Assembly: GCF_018687715.1 (NCBI RefSeq)
Contig: NC_056762.1
Coordinates: forward strand, 44,385,520-44,449,519
Reading direction: 5' to 3'
Source of the DNA: Carya illinoinensis
Taxonomy: Eukaryota > Streptophyta > Magnoliopsida > Fagales > Juglandaceae
DNA length: 64,000 bases
Shown one piece after another: positions 13,601 to 26,849 of this stretch (the first letter of the stretch is position 1; the number at the start of each line of letters is the position of its first letter). Position numbers and translations under genes: made by a program. A model generated the notes under the pieces. The model ran no database searches, was not told where the DNA came from, and saw nothing but the letters and a program-made list of their open reading frames with translations.

Positions 13601-14242
13601 CGAAGTAAGGGGGAGGATATTCTTCCGCTGTTTCTTTGTTAGCCAGTATATACTTGCAGGAAACTTTTGATTGATTGACGAACTCGTCGTGAAATGAGAA
13701 AATGGTGTATAAAACCAGCAATGTTGCCTTTAAACCAGAACTCTATCTCTATAATCTTCTGTGTTGCTGAATCTATATGACCGTAGAAATGCTGCTACCT
13801 ATCGGAGATGCAAATGGGCTCTCGGGGAGATTAAGAGATTGACTGCTGGAGAAAAAAAAAAACATAATAAAATCCAATCAGAAAAGCAATGAGTTCATAA
13901 CAGCAGCAATGCTTAGCTGATGCACGTTACATGCATGCATGCATATATGTAACAGATAATGGTGTGAGTCTACTACAAAAGGGCCTTTAAAAGTGAATCA
14001 GAGCTGACTCCCAGTTAAGATTTCGAAACAAAAAAGGCCAAACAGCTTAAGAGTTGGAGAGGTGATGCAGCAGCAGCAATCATAAACAAGGATTGATTTA
14101 TTAGAATAGAAATTCATTAGAGCTCTAATATTTAAACGCTAAGATCTGTTTCAAGATAAAGATGATTAAGGGGTAATCATTGACGAGGGGGGACGACAGA
14201 AATGACGGCAAGACTTAACTTACAGCACAAACAAAGTTGTCT
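10683..14242. other. 3' UTR of MTERF9 and intergenic DNA
   Basis: The first several hundred bases are probably MTERF9 3' UTR. Open frames at 11902-12150, 12163-12372 and 12893-13201 show no recognisable domain or splice context and are probably chance. A (TTA)n microsatellite lies at 12567-12592 and a GCATGCAT run near 13932. The two flanking genes converge here. Confidence 0.6.
13200..13342. repeat. AT-rich MITE-like fragment
   Basis: An AT-rich stretch ends in GATGAGATGAGATG, a TTTGAATATCC segment and CCAAACGGCCC. The related complementary layout (TCAACTTTTTCAAATCCC, CATCTCA, CCAAACCGCACC) occurs at 36068-36270, suggesting a dispersed non-autonomous DNA transposon. Ends and target duplication were not resolved. 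Confidence 0.4.
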
Positions 14243-14803
14243 CTACCTTAATTCATACCTCTCCTGGTCAGTGTGGGTGTCTGTATGCCTGGGTTTACCA
14301 TCATCGCTAGCAGAGCCATTACTCAGAACATCCAACAGATAATTGAATCTCTCTGCAGATGGGAGATTTAATGGATCTGCATAAGCAAGGAATTGAATTA
14401 AAATAAGAACAGGAAATGCCTCAAGGGAGAAAGTTATAGAAAGAATAACGGGCAAACAAATTATCAAAAACCAAAACACTCGGTGGAGAAACAAATGGAA
14501 AAAACAACACACCATCCGAAACTTTTAACCCATCGATGTAGCCAAAATAAGGCTGACTAATTGTAGATTTCCGTGCCAACTGCAGGTCTGCAAGACGCAT
14601 CCTCTCAAGTTCAAGGGCCTGCTCTTGCTCTTCTATAAGCTGCTTCCTCAGTAACCTGGAGGTTTCACATCCTCTTGGCACTAAAAATAATCGCAAATTA
14701 GACAGCATAAAACTGTATGGCCATAATTAATTTTTTATACTAAAGTGAGCAACTAAATGGACGACCAAGCAAAATGATATAGAGTAAGCGCTACCGACAA
14801 AAA

Positions 14804-14838
<35 letters not shown>

Positions 14839-16841
14839 CACACCTTCAAGCTATATGTAGGTACATGTGGATTGTTGAATATCACAAACCATACATTTCA
14901 GAAAAGTACTAGCATATTATAACAGATCCTACTCACTTGCATGAAGCTCAGATTCCATGTCAGCAAAGTGGGGAGAATAGCACAATTGAGGCTCAATTCT
15001 CTCTGGGAATCTCCTGCTGGAAAATAAAAATTCACATGGAATACTGAATGAGTGAGAGACAGGAGTCCCAACATCGAAACTGCAGATAATAAAGTCCTCT
15101 GTTAATGGGAAAAAAATGGGGCTATAAAGGCATATAATTTCACCATTACATGCTGTAATGAATACAAGCAATTTTGAGCATATACAGTGAATTAATGCTG
15201 GCCAACTTTTGAAAACCATAAGAAATATAAGCTGTAAAGAGCTGTCTTCGCAAGGTTTCCAACAAAGATTTTAAGAACAATTTACAGCCCTGAAAAATTC
15301 TCTCAGATCTATCAACTTATCAAACTCTTTAATCTAAAGGCAGGTTATTGACAGTGTACACAACAAGAACAGAAAACAAATTTACCTGTCATTAAGTTTT
15401 GATTTTTCCCTGTAAGGTTTCACAAGAACACGGGCCCCACAAACAAAATGCGGATTTCCTTTTGCCAAAATAATTTTCACAGTGTCTGCGCTAATAAATG
15501 TTACAAACCCAAACATCCGTTTCTGTTGGCAGGGAATCCTCACATCTTCAACTGGACCAAAGGTGCTACAAACAAAACCCATCACAATAAAAGAACCTTT
15601 CGACACTACAAAATCACTTACAAAGAAGCCAGCAACTCCCACCTAAGAAGAGTTCCAACATGGAATTACCTGAAGTAGTTGGAGACATCCTCCTCTGTAA
15701 AAGTGCTTTCAGCTGGAAAAGTTAGATATATCTGTCGTGAACCACTGACAATTGGACCGGGGTCACTTTTCTCACTCCGATTTTCCATGTATTTTGCAGC
15801 ATCTTCTGCCAAAATTACTGCATGCTGCCCATGAGGCCTGCAAAACATAAAGTGCAGCAGTTAAATATTCGTAGGCGAGAGATCGTTTATTCCAGTAGAG
15901 CAACCGATTAAAGGCCTAAAATTTGCATTGCACCTGTCAATCAACCGAATGCTGTTTTTCAAACGAGCAAGAAGTTTTGTCAAACTATAACCAGCTTTAC
16001 CATGTCTCTGGCTCTCAGTGAGGTACCCTTCTGCCTGAAGAACTTTTCCAAATTTCTCATAATATATCATAGGCAGGGAAGCAATCGAAATAGGATTCCC
16101 TCTTCTTGATTTTAGAATCTCAACTATTTCCAATTCTAGCTTCTCAAGCGACCTAGGCGAGAAAAAATGATCCTCATTGACGGCATCATTTCCATACATC
16201 TGAGATAAGCTTTCAGGTATGACTTGTCCATGGAAATACCTACAGCTACTTCCATGCTTGCAAAACCCCTTGTTAAAATAGTGACAAATCTTAACCGGAA
16301 CTTCAGGCAGGCTTGAAAATCTTCTACTTGCTCTAGCACTCAAGCTCCCCATTGCAGCATCGGGGTAGAAGTAATCGTTCGAAAATCCTGAAAGTCCACA
16401 ATTTGCAGGATCTATTGGGTCCTCTAAACCCAAAAAATGAGTCTGGTTTTGGAATTCTGCAGTAGAATCTGAGCAACCTTGTAGAATGAAATCAGAACCA
16501 TACTTGCTAGTTAGCTGAGGATCCCAACGAGGAGATGAAGCACCAAATTCAGTTGGTGATGAATAAGGCCTAGACGAGACATGTGAAAAAGGATTGAAAA
16601 CTGGGCTCTTGATTGGTGAGATTGGAGATGGTGTTGACTTAGTTGCCAACTGATGTAGTTCGGCTTTGGCTTTGAAAATCATTTCATGAATCAAGTTGTC
16701 CGGACCCAGGGCCAATCTAACCATTTCATGATCACCACGGTCTTGTAAAAGAAGATACCCTATAATCTTTGTAGCATTTTCTGGTTCTAGTTTCTTGATT
16801 CTGTTGAACACTATTCTTGTATACTCTGAAAAATCCATCAT
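14243..16841 (-). CDS. CCCH zinc finger / OST-HTH (LOTUS) / RRM RNA-binding protein
   Basis: Six coding exons (transcription order): 16841-15934, 15837-15670, 15565-15386, 15013-14937, 14680-14513 and 14376-14243, giving about 544 residues. A CCCH finger with C-X7-C-X5-C-X3-H spacing is at residues 186-204. An OST-HTH/LOTUS-like winged helix spans about 234-315 ([27 protein letters not shown]). An RRM spans about 337-412, with RNP2 near IYLTFP and RNP1 as RMFGFVTF. The C-terminus is a charged Glu/Arg-rich coiled-coil-like stretch ([18 protein letters not shown]). This order matches the plant CCCH group that includes Arabidopsis At2g05160 and At5g12440, predicted mRNA-binding proteins. The acceptor of exon 4 is a CAGCAG tandem site, so isoforms with one extra residue are possible. 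A 5' UTR intron probably ends just upstream of the ATG (acceptor near 16855). Confidence 0.9.
14795..14836. repeat. Poly(A) tract in an intron of the CCCH gene
   Basis: A run of A residues broken by two T residues lies in the intron between the fourth and fifth coding exons. On the coding (minus) strand it is a poly(T), upstream of the acceptor at 14681. Confidence 0.8.
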
Positions 16842-17973
16842 CTATCTACCGAGCTGCAAACGGACCAAAAACAAAAAAGTTTAACATATAAAATAACTAC
16901 TTTCCACAAGGAATTCAAATCAGCAGAAGCAGAGCACTACAAACGGCAAAATATTTACCAGAAAAATGTCAAGAAGTCGCGAAAAGGAAAATCTTACATA
17001 CTTGTCTAAGACAATATAAAAGGATTAAAGAGAGATACGTCAAAACGCATAGAATCTTAATCCTTCCTGTCGAAGAAAAAGTTGCAGATCTAGAATACAA
17101 TTTACAACATGCCTATAAATAGAATCAGCAAAAACACAACATCATTTTTTCTGTCAGAAGCTTCAAGAATAGAGACCCTATTCCACGAATCTGATGTATA
17201 TGTGAGACACACTGACACAGAAAAGAAATCTCTGCAAAGTCTACTCCTTTTTCCCGTCATTCTTGTTTACGGCAAACCATATATGGAAATCCATTATAGG
17301 ACAGACTGCAGCCCCCAGAAAGAGCAACAGTATATAATTTTTTCTCAAATCTGGAATAGGAAATATGGAAAGAACATTTGTCCATGGAAACCACATGTTC
17401 AAAACGCTATTCTTTCCAAAGAATCAAACACCATACCTTGAATCACCAACACGACAAAATATTTTCCGTCTTGAAAAGAAAAATAAATCCAGATTTAGAG
17501 AAAGAAAACACTGAACTAAAATACAAATCTTTTTTCAAAGAACAACATAGTGCCGTCATTGTATTTTATATACGAACTCCAAGGATACAACTTTTATTAC
17601 AAACCAAAAAAATTGCTCCAAACTCGAAACTTTTTTCACCGGTTTTTGGAAACCCGAAACTAATAATCATCGGGACGATAAAGTAGGGAAAAAAACTACA
17701 TAACCAACAACAACATATATCGAACGCAAAGGGAGAAAACAAACATATATCAGGCAAATCTTAAGCAAGAACCTGCAAAATGTTAACTGTCATTCAAGCA
17801 AACTCATGAACAGAAAATGACACTGCGCAATTAAGACTGACTAAGAAATAGGAACACACACCACAGATGCAACACACCCACCAAATCTATGTAGTCTCCT
17901 ACAGTGCAAACAGCAGTCAGAACTCAAACAACCAACAGAGAGGGCCTTCTTCGAACACCATGTTTTAAGTTTT

Positions 17974-18009
<36 letters not shown>

Positions 18010-18260
18010 GACACTCTCAAGCATTCATTATCCAGGGAAAAATAGACATCATGTTTATCTCAAAAAAGCAAACTGACAGAAATGTTGCATTTAAAGAGCA
18101 CAACAAAATTTTAAATAAATAACAATAATCACATTTTCCTTTTCCTTTTTTTTTTCGTGGAAAGTAATCAAACTCTCAAAAGAAAAGGTAAATTTAAATA
18201 GTTTTTGTCAAGAACTTAATAAACACTGCTTAAAAAAAAAAAAAACTTACCGGGAAACAA
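16842..18260 (-). other. 5' leader region of the CCCH gene with (CT)n repeat
   Basis: No protein gene is seen here. A likely 5' UTR intron of the CCCH gene spans part of it: a TTTGCAG acceptor lies just upstream of the ATG, and the possible donor CCG|GTAAGT is near 18250 on the minus strand. A pure (CT)16 run at 17976-18007 reads as (GA)n in the sense direction of the gene, a common plant 5' leader or promoter element. The leader structure is inference. Confidence 0.45.
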
Positions 18261-18964
18261 ACAGGGCCACTAGAGATTTTGATTTGAAATTTTGTTTTTA
18301 ACTTTTCAAAACTACGTTCAGATTATATAATTCCATATAATTATGGCCATATTTTTTGCTGAATTTTCGAAAGTGATCACAACTGCATGGACCACGTGAA
18401 TGACATTAATAGCCTTTCTAGAAGTGAAGCTAATTTTTCTTTTTTAATAGAAAAAATATATATTATGGAATAAAAAAATGATAATTCGGAAATTCCAATG
18501 TGCTAAATTTATAACTTCCACCACACATGTCGGCAAAATGTATATCTTGAGTGGCACAAACGTGGATTTTCTTTTGTCGTTCAAGGAGTGGTCCTCCTCG
18601 GATCTGAACCGTTGGATCTTTCTCGAGATTTACTAACCTCTTATCTCAGGCTTGGTGGGATGGGGGACCATGCAGAGCTCGTAAACCTTAGCACTTCACA
18701 AAACTTTATATAATTATTATTATTATTATTAATTTATTTTTTTGTTTTAAGGATATTTAATTTTTTTTATTTCGGTAATTCCAAAACTCGAATACAACAA
18801 GCTAGAACGTGCAACTTTGTTTATATTTTTCTCTCTATGGGAGAAAGACAAGAGATAATACTATTTTGATAAATAAAGGTGCATTAATCATCGTTACATG
18901 ACGAACCTCTTTCCATTTTCTCTATTTTATTATGTTTGCGCATGGTATCCAACTTACTTATTTA

Positions 18965-19140
18965 GATAAATAATATTTACAGTCGTGATTATATAAATAC
19001 TGTACAATTTTTTTAAAAAAGTGAATTAATTCATGATCCACATGAAAAAAAAATTAACTTTTTAATCGTAAACTCCACTCTTTCAAAATAATTACGTGAT
19101 ATTTGCACATTTCACGAATGTATGTAGCATTACTCCACTC
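18965..19140. repeat. MITE-like element, family 1
   Basis: It ends with ATTTGCACATTTCACGAATG followed by TATGTAGCATTACTC. The same terminal sequence, slightly diverged (TTGCACACTTCACGATTGTA), ends the insertion at 46475-46660. Left termini are also alike (AATA...GTCGTGATTATATAA). Confidence 0.45.
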
Positions 19141-20567
19141 ATTTAATATATACATATAAATGTGGGACCCCAAAGCATTTTTTTTTATGATATTGACACC
19201 CATTTAACTAAATTATGAGCCATTTGTGTAATTTTTTTTTTATGCTAGCTAACAAATAAAAATCTTAAATTATGTTTATTTATTCTACCTTTTTTAGGAA
19301 AATATAAATATAAGTATCTTTATTTTATAAAAATTTTATGTAGAGTCACTTTTGTATACTCTTTATACATTTTATTAATGTGATTAGTTGTATTATTTTT
19401 TTAATATAAAAAAATTATTTTAACTAATTACATCAGTATATAGCAGAACTCTTTATTTTATTCTTTAGAATTTCAAAACTCTATATGCTTAGCATTTTAG
19501 CTTCTTGGCGGGAGCGTTACTACTAGTCTACTAGCACATGATACTAATTTGCTAATTTGTTTTTTGAAAAAATAATTATTTAGAAAAATAAAAGTGATAA
19601 TTTCGTGGGGATGTATTGGTAATTAGCAATGATTGTGGAAGCAGTTCGAGTAAATTGGGTAAGAAAGAATATAGGGGAGTGACCGATTCAGCCGGCTGGC
19701 TTGGTGAAGTTTATCGGTCAACAAGGGGGAAAAGATCTTTTCCGAGAGAGATTGATGGGTAAAATTAGCTCATAAAAAACACATGGGTAAATAGTAAATT
19801 ACGGTTTTATCTTAGCTGATATGTGAGATAGAATCGGGCTTTCTGTTTGCTTAATTTCTTAATTATTTTATTCTCAAATTTAAAAATAATTTTAATTTTT
19901 TATGAAATTATATATGCATAATCTTTTAGAATAAAAATGAACGATTTTAATTAAGTTAATCTTCATGTTTTTTCATTTCAAAGTAGCTTTATTTTATTTT
20001 TTAAAATTTTATTACATCTCACTAAATTATATATTGTGTTGAGGAAATATGAAGCTTAATTTGAAGGAAACGATACAATAAATTGCTCTAGGTTGCACAC
20101 TTTTGTTTTAATTAAGCCTGCATTTTTATTATTTTCTTGTTATGAAGTACCTTATCTGCTAACCTATTGTCATGCAACACAAAAATCTTCATAGTCAAGA
20201 GCTCGATGTTTACGATGACATATGATCCGATTCTTGGAATAGAAATCCTGAATTTGAAACTCTTCACCCTCTTATATAAAATATATATATCCGGTTAATA
20301 TTAATAAAAATGGTTAATGTCGAGTACTTATAACTTTATGATCACTGAAAATCTTCCATAAAGTAAATATATGGATAAGATCTTGAGAATAAAGAATTTT
20401 TCTTTATGTACAAACATTCATGTCTACTTTGACTTGATGATAAAGTTTTTTCTTTAAATAAAATAGTTACAATAATTTTGTTAACGCTATATTATAGGCA
20501 GCCATATCATCCATATAATATAACCAATTAATAATATAAGACTTACTTCAAATTTTAATATCTAGAA

Positions 20568-20649
20568 AGATGTAGCATATTGATTACTATTAGATGATAA
20601 ATAATTATCTAATAAATAATCATTTAATAGTGATAAATATGTAACATCT
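20568..20649. repeat. Hairpin-forming inverted repeat (MITE-like)
   Basis: AGATGTAGCATATTGATTAC opens the left arm. The right arm ends GATAAATATGTAACATCT, and over about 30 bases the arms are near reverse complements around a short AT-rich loop. The small AT-rich foldback form fits a MITE or its remnant. Confidence 0.6.
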
Positions 20650-21912
20650 TGTATATAATTATTTTCTAAAAAGTTGGCTGGATTTACTTTTTACCAATGA
20701 AATATAAAGAAAATTGTTTGGAGCTTTAGGGAATTTTTAAAAATTATTTATTTATTTTTTTCTATTTTGATAAGCAGTAGTAATCGTGTCCGATTATCCA
20801 TAGAAAGAGACAGCAGACAACTTGCTAAGCGTCGACATTTGCATGCGAGTTGACCTTACTTGGCCTTTCTATTGTCTTTTAACAAGCGATGCCCTAGATT
20901 CTGAAATTATAAATAGCGGTGCCACACATTAATATTTATATATATATATATATATATTTGCTAACATCTATTCATCCAATAATGAATTATTAAAACTTCT
21001 TTCGTAAATAAATAAGTAGAAAAAAAATATCCGACATGATTGTCAGTCTCAGTCTCTGTTATCTTTTTCTATTTATTATTTTCCTATTAATTAGTAAATA
21101 AGTCATTTTTATTTGTTAAGATAGATTTCTCTTCTTCTTTATCATCATCATCAATTATTATATAATTAAGATTGAGGAGTAGCAATATTATATATTAATG
21201 AGAGATATTATATAAAAGCCTTACACAACACATCTCTAATTAATTTATTTGTTATTTTTATTATTATATTTAAATATACATATATTTAAATATTAAGATA
21301 TAAAAATAAAAATAATAAATTATATATTAATTAAATAGATGGTATATTGTAAAACTTTCGCGTTTTTAATATTGCTTAATTACGTGGAAGTCATTGGCAC
21401 ACGCAGTCGATCTTCAATACCGATCGATGGTGATAAGGATGGTTCTCAGACATGAAAACCCCACAAAGAATTTACCTGTTGGCATGCATGCATGGCTCAA
21501 AATCCTAAGTTTTAACACGTTTTCACGTGCAGTAAAACGATAATTATTAATTGGTGGCTAAATATTAATAGAGTAGTAAAAGCCTTTTTTTTTATTGTTT
21601 ATTTTTAAAAAAATTCGGTATTTCCTTGGAAAGATAAGAGGCCAAAAGTCGAGCAATTACCTCCAAATTAGGTGAGACTTTTTATCCAAAAGTGCATGAT
21701 GTAATTAGAGTTTCTTTTTTATGCCTGATCACAGGATCATGATTATGCGTAATCATTGTTAGCTTTATATATAAGAAAATTCTATATCAACATTTTATTC
21801 TTATTTTATTATATTAAAAAATTTTATACACTATATTACCATTTCATTTATATTTTATTAAATAAGATATAGCACGTTTATGATAAAAGAAATTATATAT
21901 ATTATACTACCA

Positions 21913-22040
21913 TCTCACTTGTATCCCACTAAATAAGATGTGATATATTTATTATTATTTAATAATTATTTATTACTTGATTTTTTATTATTAAATAATA
22001 ATAAATGTGACTCACATCATATATAGTGATACAAGTGAGA
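21913..22040. repeat. Hairpin MITE with about 53-bp arms
   Basis: The left arm starts TCTCACTTGTATCCCACTAA and runs to TTATTATTATTTAATAA. The right arm begins TTATTAAATAATAATAAATG and ends GATACAAGTGAGA. The arms are nearly perfect reverse complements apart from a few mismatches, separated by about 20 bases. This is a clear foldback element. Confidence 0.7.
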
Positions 22041-22054
22041 TTGTGATAAGGGCT

Positions 22055-22600
22055 ATACAGGAACCGACTAAATCGGTTGTGAATTGATCGGATCGAAGAT
22101 CGGAATATGGAATTGGTCGGAACAGGCAAAGAACCAGTCAACGGGCGAGAGGAATTGAAAGAAAACTGACATCGGCAATTCAGCGCCTGGTTGAATCCCT
22201 GGGAAGCTGTTGAACCGACCGATTCAGTCTATTTATATATTTTTTAAAATAGATGTATATAAAACGACGTCATTTAGGACCTAAATGTTAAAAAAAATAT
22301 AATAGAAATTTGTCATTTTAAAATGAGTTAATAACCCCCCACCCCCATTCTTCTTTCTCGCGTCATCTTTCTCAGTTCTTCATCTCTGCAACCTCCTTCT
22401 TCTTCTATGGTAGACGATGGCACAAATCTTCTTCATTTTTTCTCAGTTTCTCTTCCGTCATAGAAGACGCCAACGACTGCACCGACGCACATCAATACTA
22501 ATGTGATCGATTTTCTCTCCACAAATTCTTAGTTTCTGTCGATTTAATAGACTCATAATAGAGGTCGATGGTGTGTCAGTTTGGCATCAAACACCGAACC
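22055..22600. repeat. Possible non-autonomous hAT fragment
   Basis: Segments rich in CCGACTAAATCGGTT and GATCGGAATATGGAATTGGT, a reverse-oriented GAACCGACCGATTC, and an AAAACGACGTCATTT motif resemble plant hAT-derived repeats. No termini or coding sequence are resolved. Confidence 0.3.
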
Positions 22601-22689
22601 TATCGATGTATAGTCCTAGATTATGATGTAGTGTATATCATTACTCGATAAAAATATGATAGAAATATAGAATTTATATAATATTACTC

Positions 22690-22726
<37 letters not shown>

Positions 22727-25700
22727 GGTGCATGACATTGCAATTAATTCACCCCAAGAAAAAGGAGCTCATTTTTTTTAATTATTATTATTATTATTAT
22801 TATTATTATTTATCTCCCAATTAAACACAAGATCTACATGTATGTATATCATGGCTGGCATCCAATGCTGAGAGATTGACGCAACAAATTAACTTACTCG
22901 GTACTCACTTATCCACATGATGATCATGAGTGCTCTTTTCATCTTGATTATGTCGACCTGATGGCGATATATGATATTTATGTACCCTTCTCCTTTTTTT
23001 TTTTTTTTTAATATAGAAATTTATGTACACTTCTCAAATATCAATTGGTTTTAACATCAATAACTTAACATGGCGATCGATTTAGTCAACACGTCATTAA
23101 TTAGATAAGGGCAGCTTTCTTTCACCACTCACCTTAGCTATAATTAGCGACAATATTTTCTAACTTCAAACATGAGAGTTTTCAATGTAAATAATTCAGA
23201 AAAATACCATAGTACTTATAAATTAGATATTTTATAAAAATAAATTAATAAATTAACATGATTTGATGTGATATATATTATATATAATTTATAATAAAAA
23301 TAATTTTATAATATAACGTATTACATAATCAAATTAAGTTAATTTATAAATTTATTTTCTTTATAATTAAAATATTTCTCATTGATTTATAGCCGTTGGT
23401 TTCACCCATTGATACCCAGAAGAAAGCTGCTTGCATGTTCTTTGTACAAGTTACTGAGATTCAACTGCAGTCATAATTTGGAGAGTATTTAATGACAGAG
23501 GACGTAAGACAGCTCGATAAACCATACAAGTATGAGTCTTATATGAGTTGATGGTAAGCTCAGTTGAGCTGGTACAAGCCTGTCTGTGGACAGCACGTAA
23601 CATCCAACATATATATATATATATATATATTACTGATCCAAATATATATATATATATATTATCTAAAATCCGGTTTAGTTATCAAATGCTTCTCATTTGT
23701 ATTGTATCTTTCAATTTAAACACATTATATTTTATTTTTAAATTTTAAAAATATCTACTTAAATAAATAATAATAAATAATTAAAAATTGACAATAAATA
23801 ATGTATAAACAGTATATATAAATATATATTTTTTTATAAATTATTTTATCTCATCTAATTTAAACACCTCATTACTATTTAAAATATTTTATTTAAACTG
23901 TATATATGAACGAGACGTAACTCAATTATTTCCAACAGTTTTCTGTTACTTTCCACTTCTACCCCCGTGCAATTAATTTGATGGTTTTTCTGGTAGGTGT
24001 GATTAAAGCAAGTAAATGACCCGCCAACAGCATTTGTTAGGTTGGTAATCTCACAGTACTACAGGGCCATCAAGGGAGGATTCTGGATTATTATCCTTTA
24101 AACATTTCTTCTTCTTCTTCTTTTTTTTTTTTTTTGTCACAGCTTTTGAAACATTTGATTTTACATGTATCGAGCAATTCGAAATTTTACTTTTCATTTT
24201 ATCTCATTTAATTAAATATTTAAATATTAAAAAAATTAAGATATAAAATAAATAAATAAAAATAAATTATTTTTATTATATTTTGTTCATAATTTTCATA
24301 TGGATTGAGATAATAAGAGGGGATGGATTAGATACCGTGGGCAGCCTAAACCGTCAAGTTGTGTTTGACACTTCGGGTATTTCACACGCCCAAAGAAAAT
24401 TGTTGACTAATTACCGTATCCAATGTTTTTTTTTTCTCTTTAAATCTAGTGTATTTTGGATATTAACTACTTTATGTCACGTCGATGACGAAAAATTGAA
24501 ACTGTTTTTTGATTTGATAGTCATTAAGAAACTTTATCGCGTCAGCAAAATGAAATAAGAAATACTTATAATTTAAATTAATAAAATAGAACTGCCACTT
24601 AATACGAAATAATATTATATATAAAAATTATACGTATGTCTAGCACTACTTATAAGATAATAATAATGATACAATTTTTAATATTTGTCATCAAACAAAT
24701 ATAAACATATATAAATATTTCAAATATATATAGAAATTCTAGAGATAGCGCCATTGAAACGGACAGAGTCGCTGCAAGAGAAAATTGGAATGTAACGAGT
24801 TATGATGCTAAGATGCCAGGATTTACATAATTCAAGATTAGCCAAGGCCAAGATTCCAACACCATTGTTTCTGACTGATCAATGATCATACATAAAGTAT
24901 GGACTTAGCCCAACCTTTCAACTTTTCTCCATATCGTAAAGCCCAAGTCTACCCACAAAGTTTTCCAGCTCTACCAATATGTAAGATGCTAGTCCTTTGC
25001 ATGCATGCTGACTCTCGAGGAACTGGGGTGATAATGTTGCAGAAGCTCTTATCAAATTCTCTGAAGATCCATTGTCGTGAAATAGAAGATCCGAAGCGAT
25101 TGATACTTCTTCTTTCCAAACTATGCAGAATAGAGTAACTCGGATACATGCTTCTTTCTGATGATCATGAGCACGTGGTTAGATCATTCAGATGGATGAG
25201 CATTGAGCAGCTAACTTGGGTCCCTGATCTTGTGATCTTAAACCGTTCTGAGGGTACCCTGGCTCCTTTAATCTCAGATTTTTGGAATTTCAAAGATTGT
25301 GTTGAACGGCCACTTTTTCCCAAAAACCTGAGCTGATCGGAAGATATTAATTTAATTATTTATATTATATCTTTCAACACATTGCACATTCGAACTGCCT
25401 GAGGGTAATATTTGCTGCCTTGATGGTTCAAAACCTTGGATGCAGGCATAGAGGAGCTCGATGTTTACATCATGATGTGCAACGTTTTAAGCATGAATGC
25501 TGCATATATCATGAAATAGATTGTCGTCTGCAGTATAGTATTCATGTCCTTCTAGATCAGCTAGCTGTTCCATAAATGAAATGATTCTGAATTGGAATGA
25601 GTTACTTGAAATATGCAGTGCTGCTGCTACTATAATTTCTATGGGCCCTGCAGATCACCAATATTATTATATAACTTCATGATCTACATGATTTTGACTT

Positions 25701-26691
25701 CTCAGCTGGCTTGGTTACCAATTATATATAATATCCAATTAGCAATTAAAAAAACTAAATTGGGAAGAAGATGATGGTGTGAACAAGATGGGAACCTCAC
25801 ATAGAGACAGCTGTAATTGTGGGTCAACGAGGACAATCCTGCAGTCGTGGAGGAACACCACTAATTCAAAGAAACACACTAGAGTGACTCTCCACGGCAT
25901 ATACAAAATGATTTATTCAACGTTGGTTTTTGTCTTTGCTTATTCTTTAATAATGTCATTATGGGTTCAGACCTTGCAAATTTTTGTACCATTATCATAT
26001 ATATATACACACACACGCACATCTTGATCAGATGGTTTCATGGACAAGATAGATACCCCACTGATTATGTCTCTTGTAAGACAGATTCATTTAAATCAAG
26101 CCCAATCAATATAAAAATTTGAACTTTATGGGTTTCTTTAGCAAGCAGGAACTTAAAAAAAAACAGCTCTATATATCAATTGTGCTGTGCCACACTCTGC
26201 CAAGGTCAGCCCGGCCGATATTAGCCCATTTCCTCATGCTAGCTCCAAGTTCTTGGGTCAGATAACTCAACAAATTAACTAGCTATTATTGGGATCGACA
26301 CAACAAAGAGTTTTACATTTGAAAGAAAGCCTTGGGAGATCTGGAAAACACAAATCACAAAACAAGACTTTTTACTTGATCGTGAGAGCTCTGAGCTCAG
26401 TCATTTCCGCCACTAATTTAGTCCAAACACGTGATGGTACGGAGATCACCAGTGATACACTGCTGTAACTCTTGGACTCTATAAATGTCTAATTATAGTT
26501 GACTTACTGCTTTATAGTTGACTTGTAGTGAGATTATTACAGTTCGTAAAGATAAATTAGCAAGCAAACGCAACTTCGTGGATGCTTGTTATAGGGCAGT
26601 ATAAGTTGAACCCCTAAAAAGCGGATCTCCAGCCTGATTAGTCAATTTCCATAATCAAATCTAGGCTGCTCTGATCACTAACACGTAGGAT

Positions 26692-26749
26692 GGGGGGGGG
26701 GGGGGGGGGGGGTGTGGGTTTGGTAAGGTTATAACTGCTGACTATAAAT
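26692..26749 (+). promoter_or_regulatory. Poly(G) tract and TATA box upstream of the HMA gene
   Basis: A run of 21 consecutive G residues is at 26692-26712. CTATAAAT at 26742-26749 is a good TATA box, about 100 bp before the ATG at 26850. That leaves room for a leader of about 70 bases. The poly(G) tract lies about 30 bp upstream of the TATA box. Confidence 0.55.
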
Positions 26750-26849
26750 GAAGTCTGAGGGTTCTTCATCTGCATGCTTCTTGTAAAATCAAGTCATTTG
26801 TACCAACCCACCTCTTGAAAAACTCAGCTTTTGTCCAACATTTCCGAGT

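Larger units (their letters stand above)
18261..26691. other. Long AT-rich intergenic region
   Basis: Over 8 kb has no gene I can support. It holds MITE-like hairpins, a possible hAT fragment and microsatellites: (AT)n at 20936-20957, (TA)n at 22693-22721, (TTA)n at 22782-22812, and (AT)n at 23609-23631 and 23642-23660. Frames at 24283, 24899, 25148 and 25779 are short, lack domains and have no splice support. Confidence 0.7.

Noticed and set aside
17109..17757. Several overlapping frames on both strands
   Set aside because: They lie in the leader or intron region of the CCCH gene, overlap each other and have AT-biased low-complexity translations.
24899..25336. Two plus-strand frames of 79 and 62 codons in succession
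   Set aside because: Look weakly protein-like but have no recognisable domain, no good splice sites joining them and no conserved motif.
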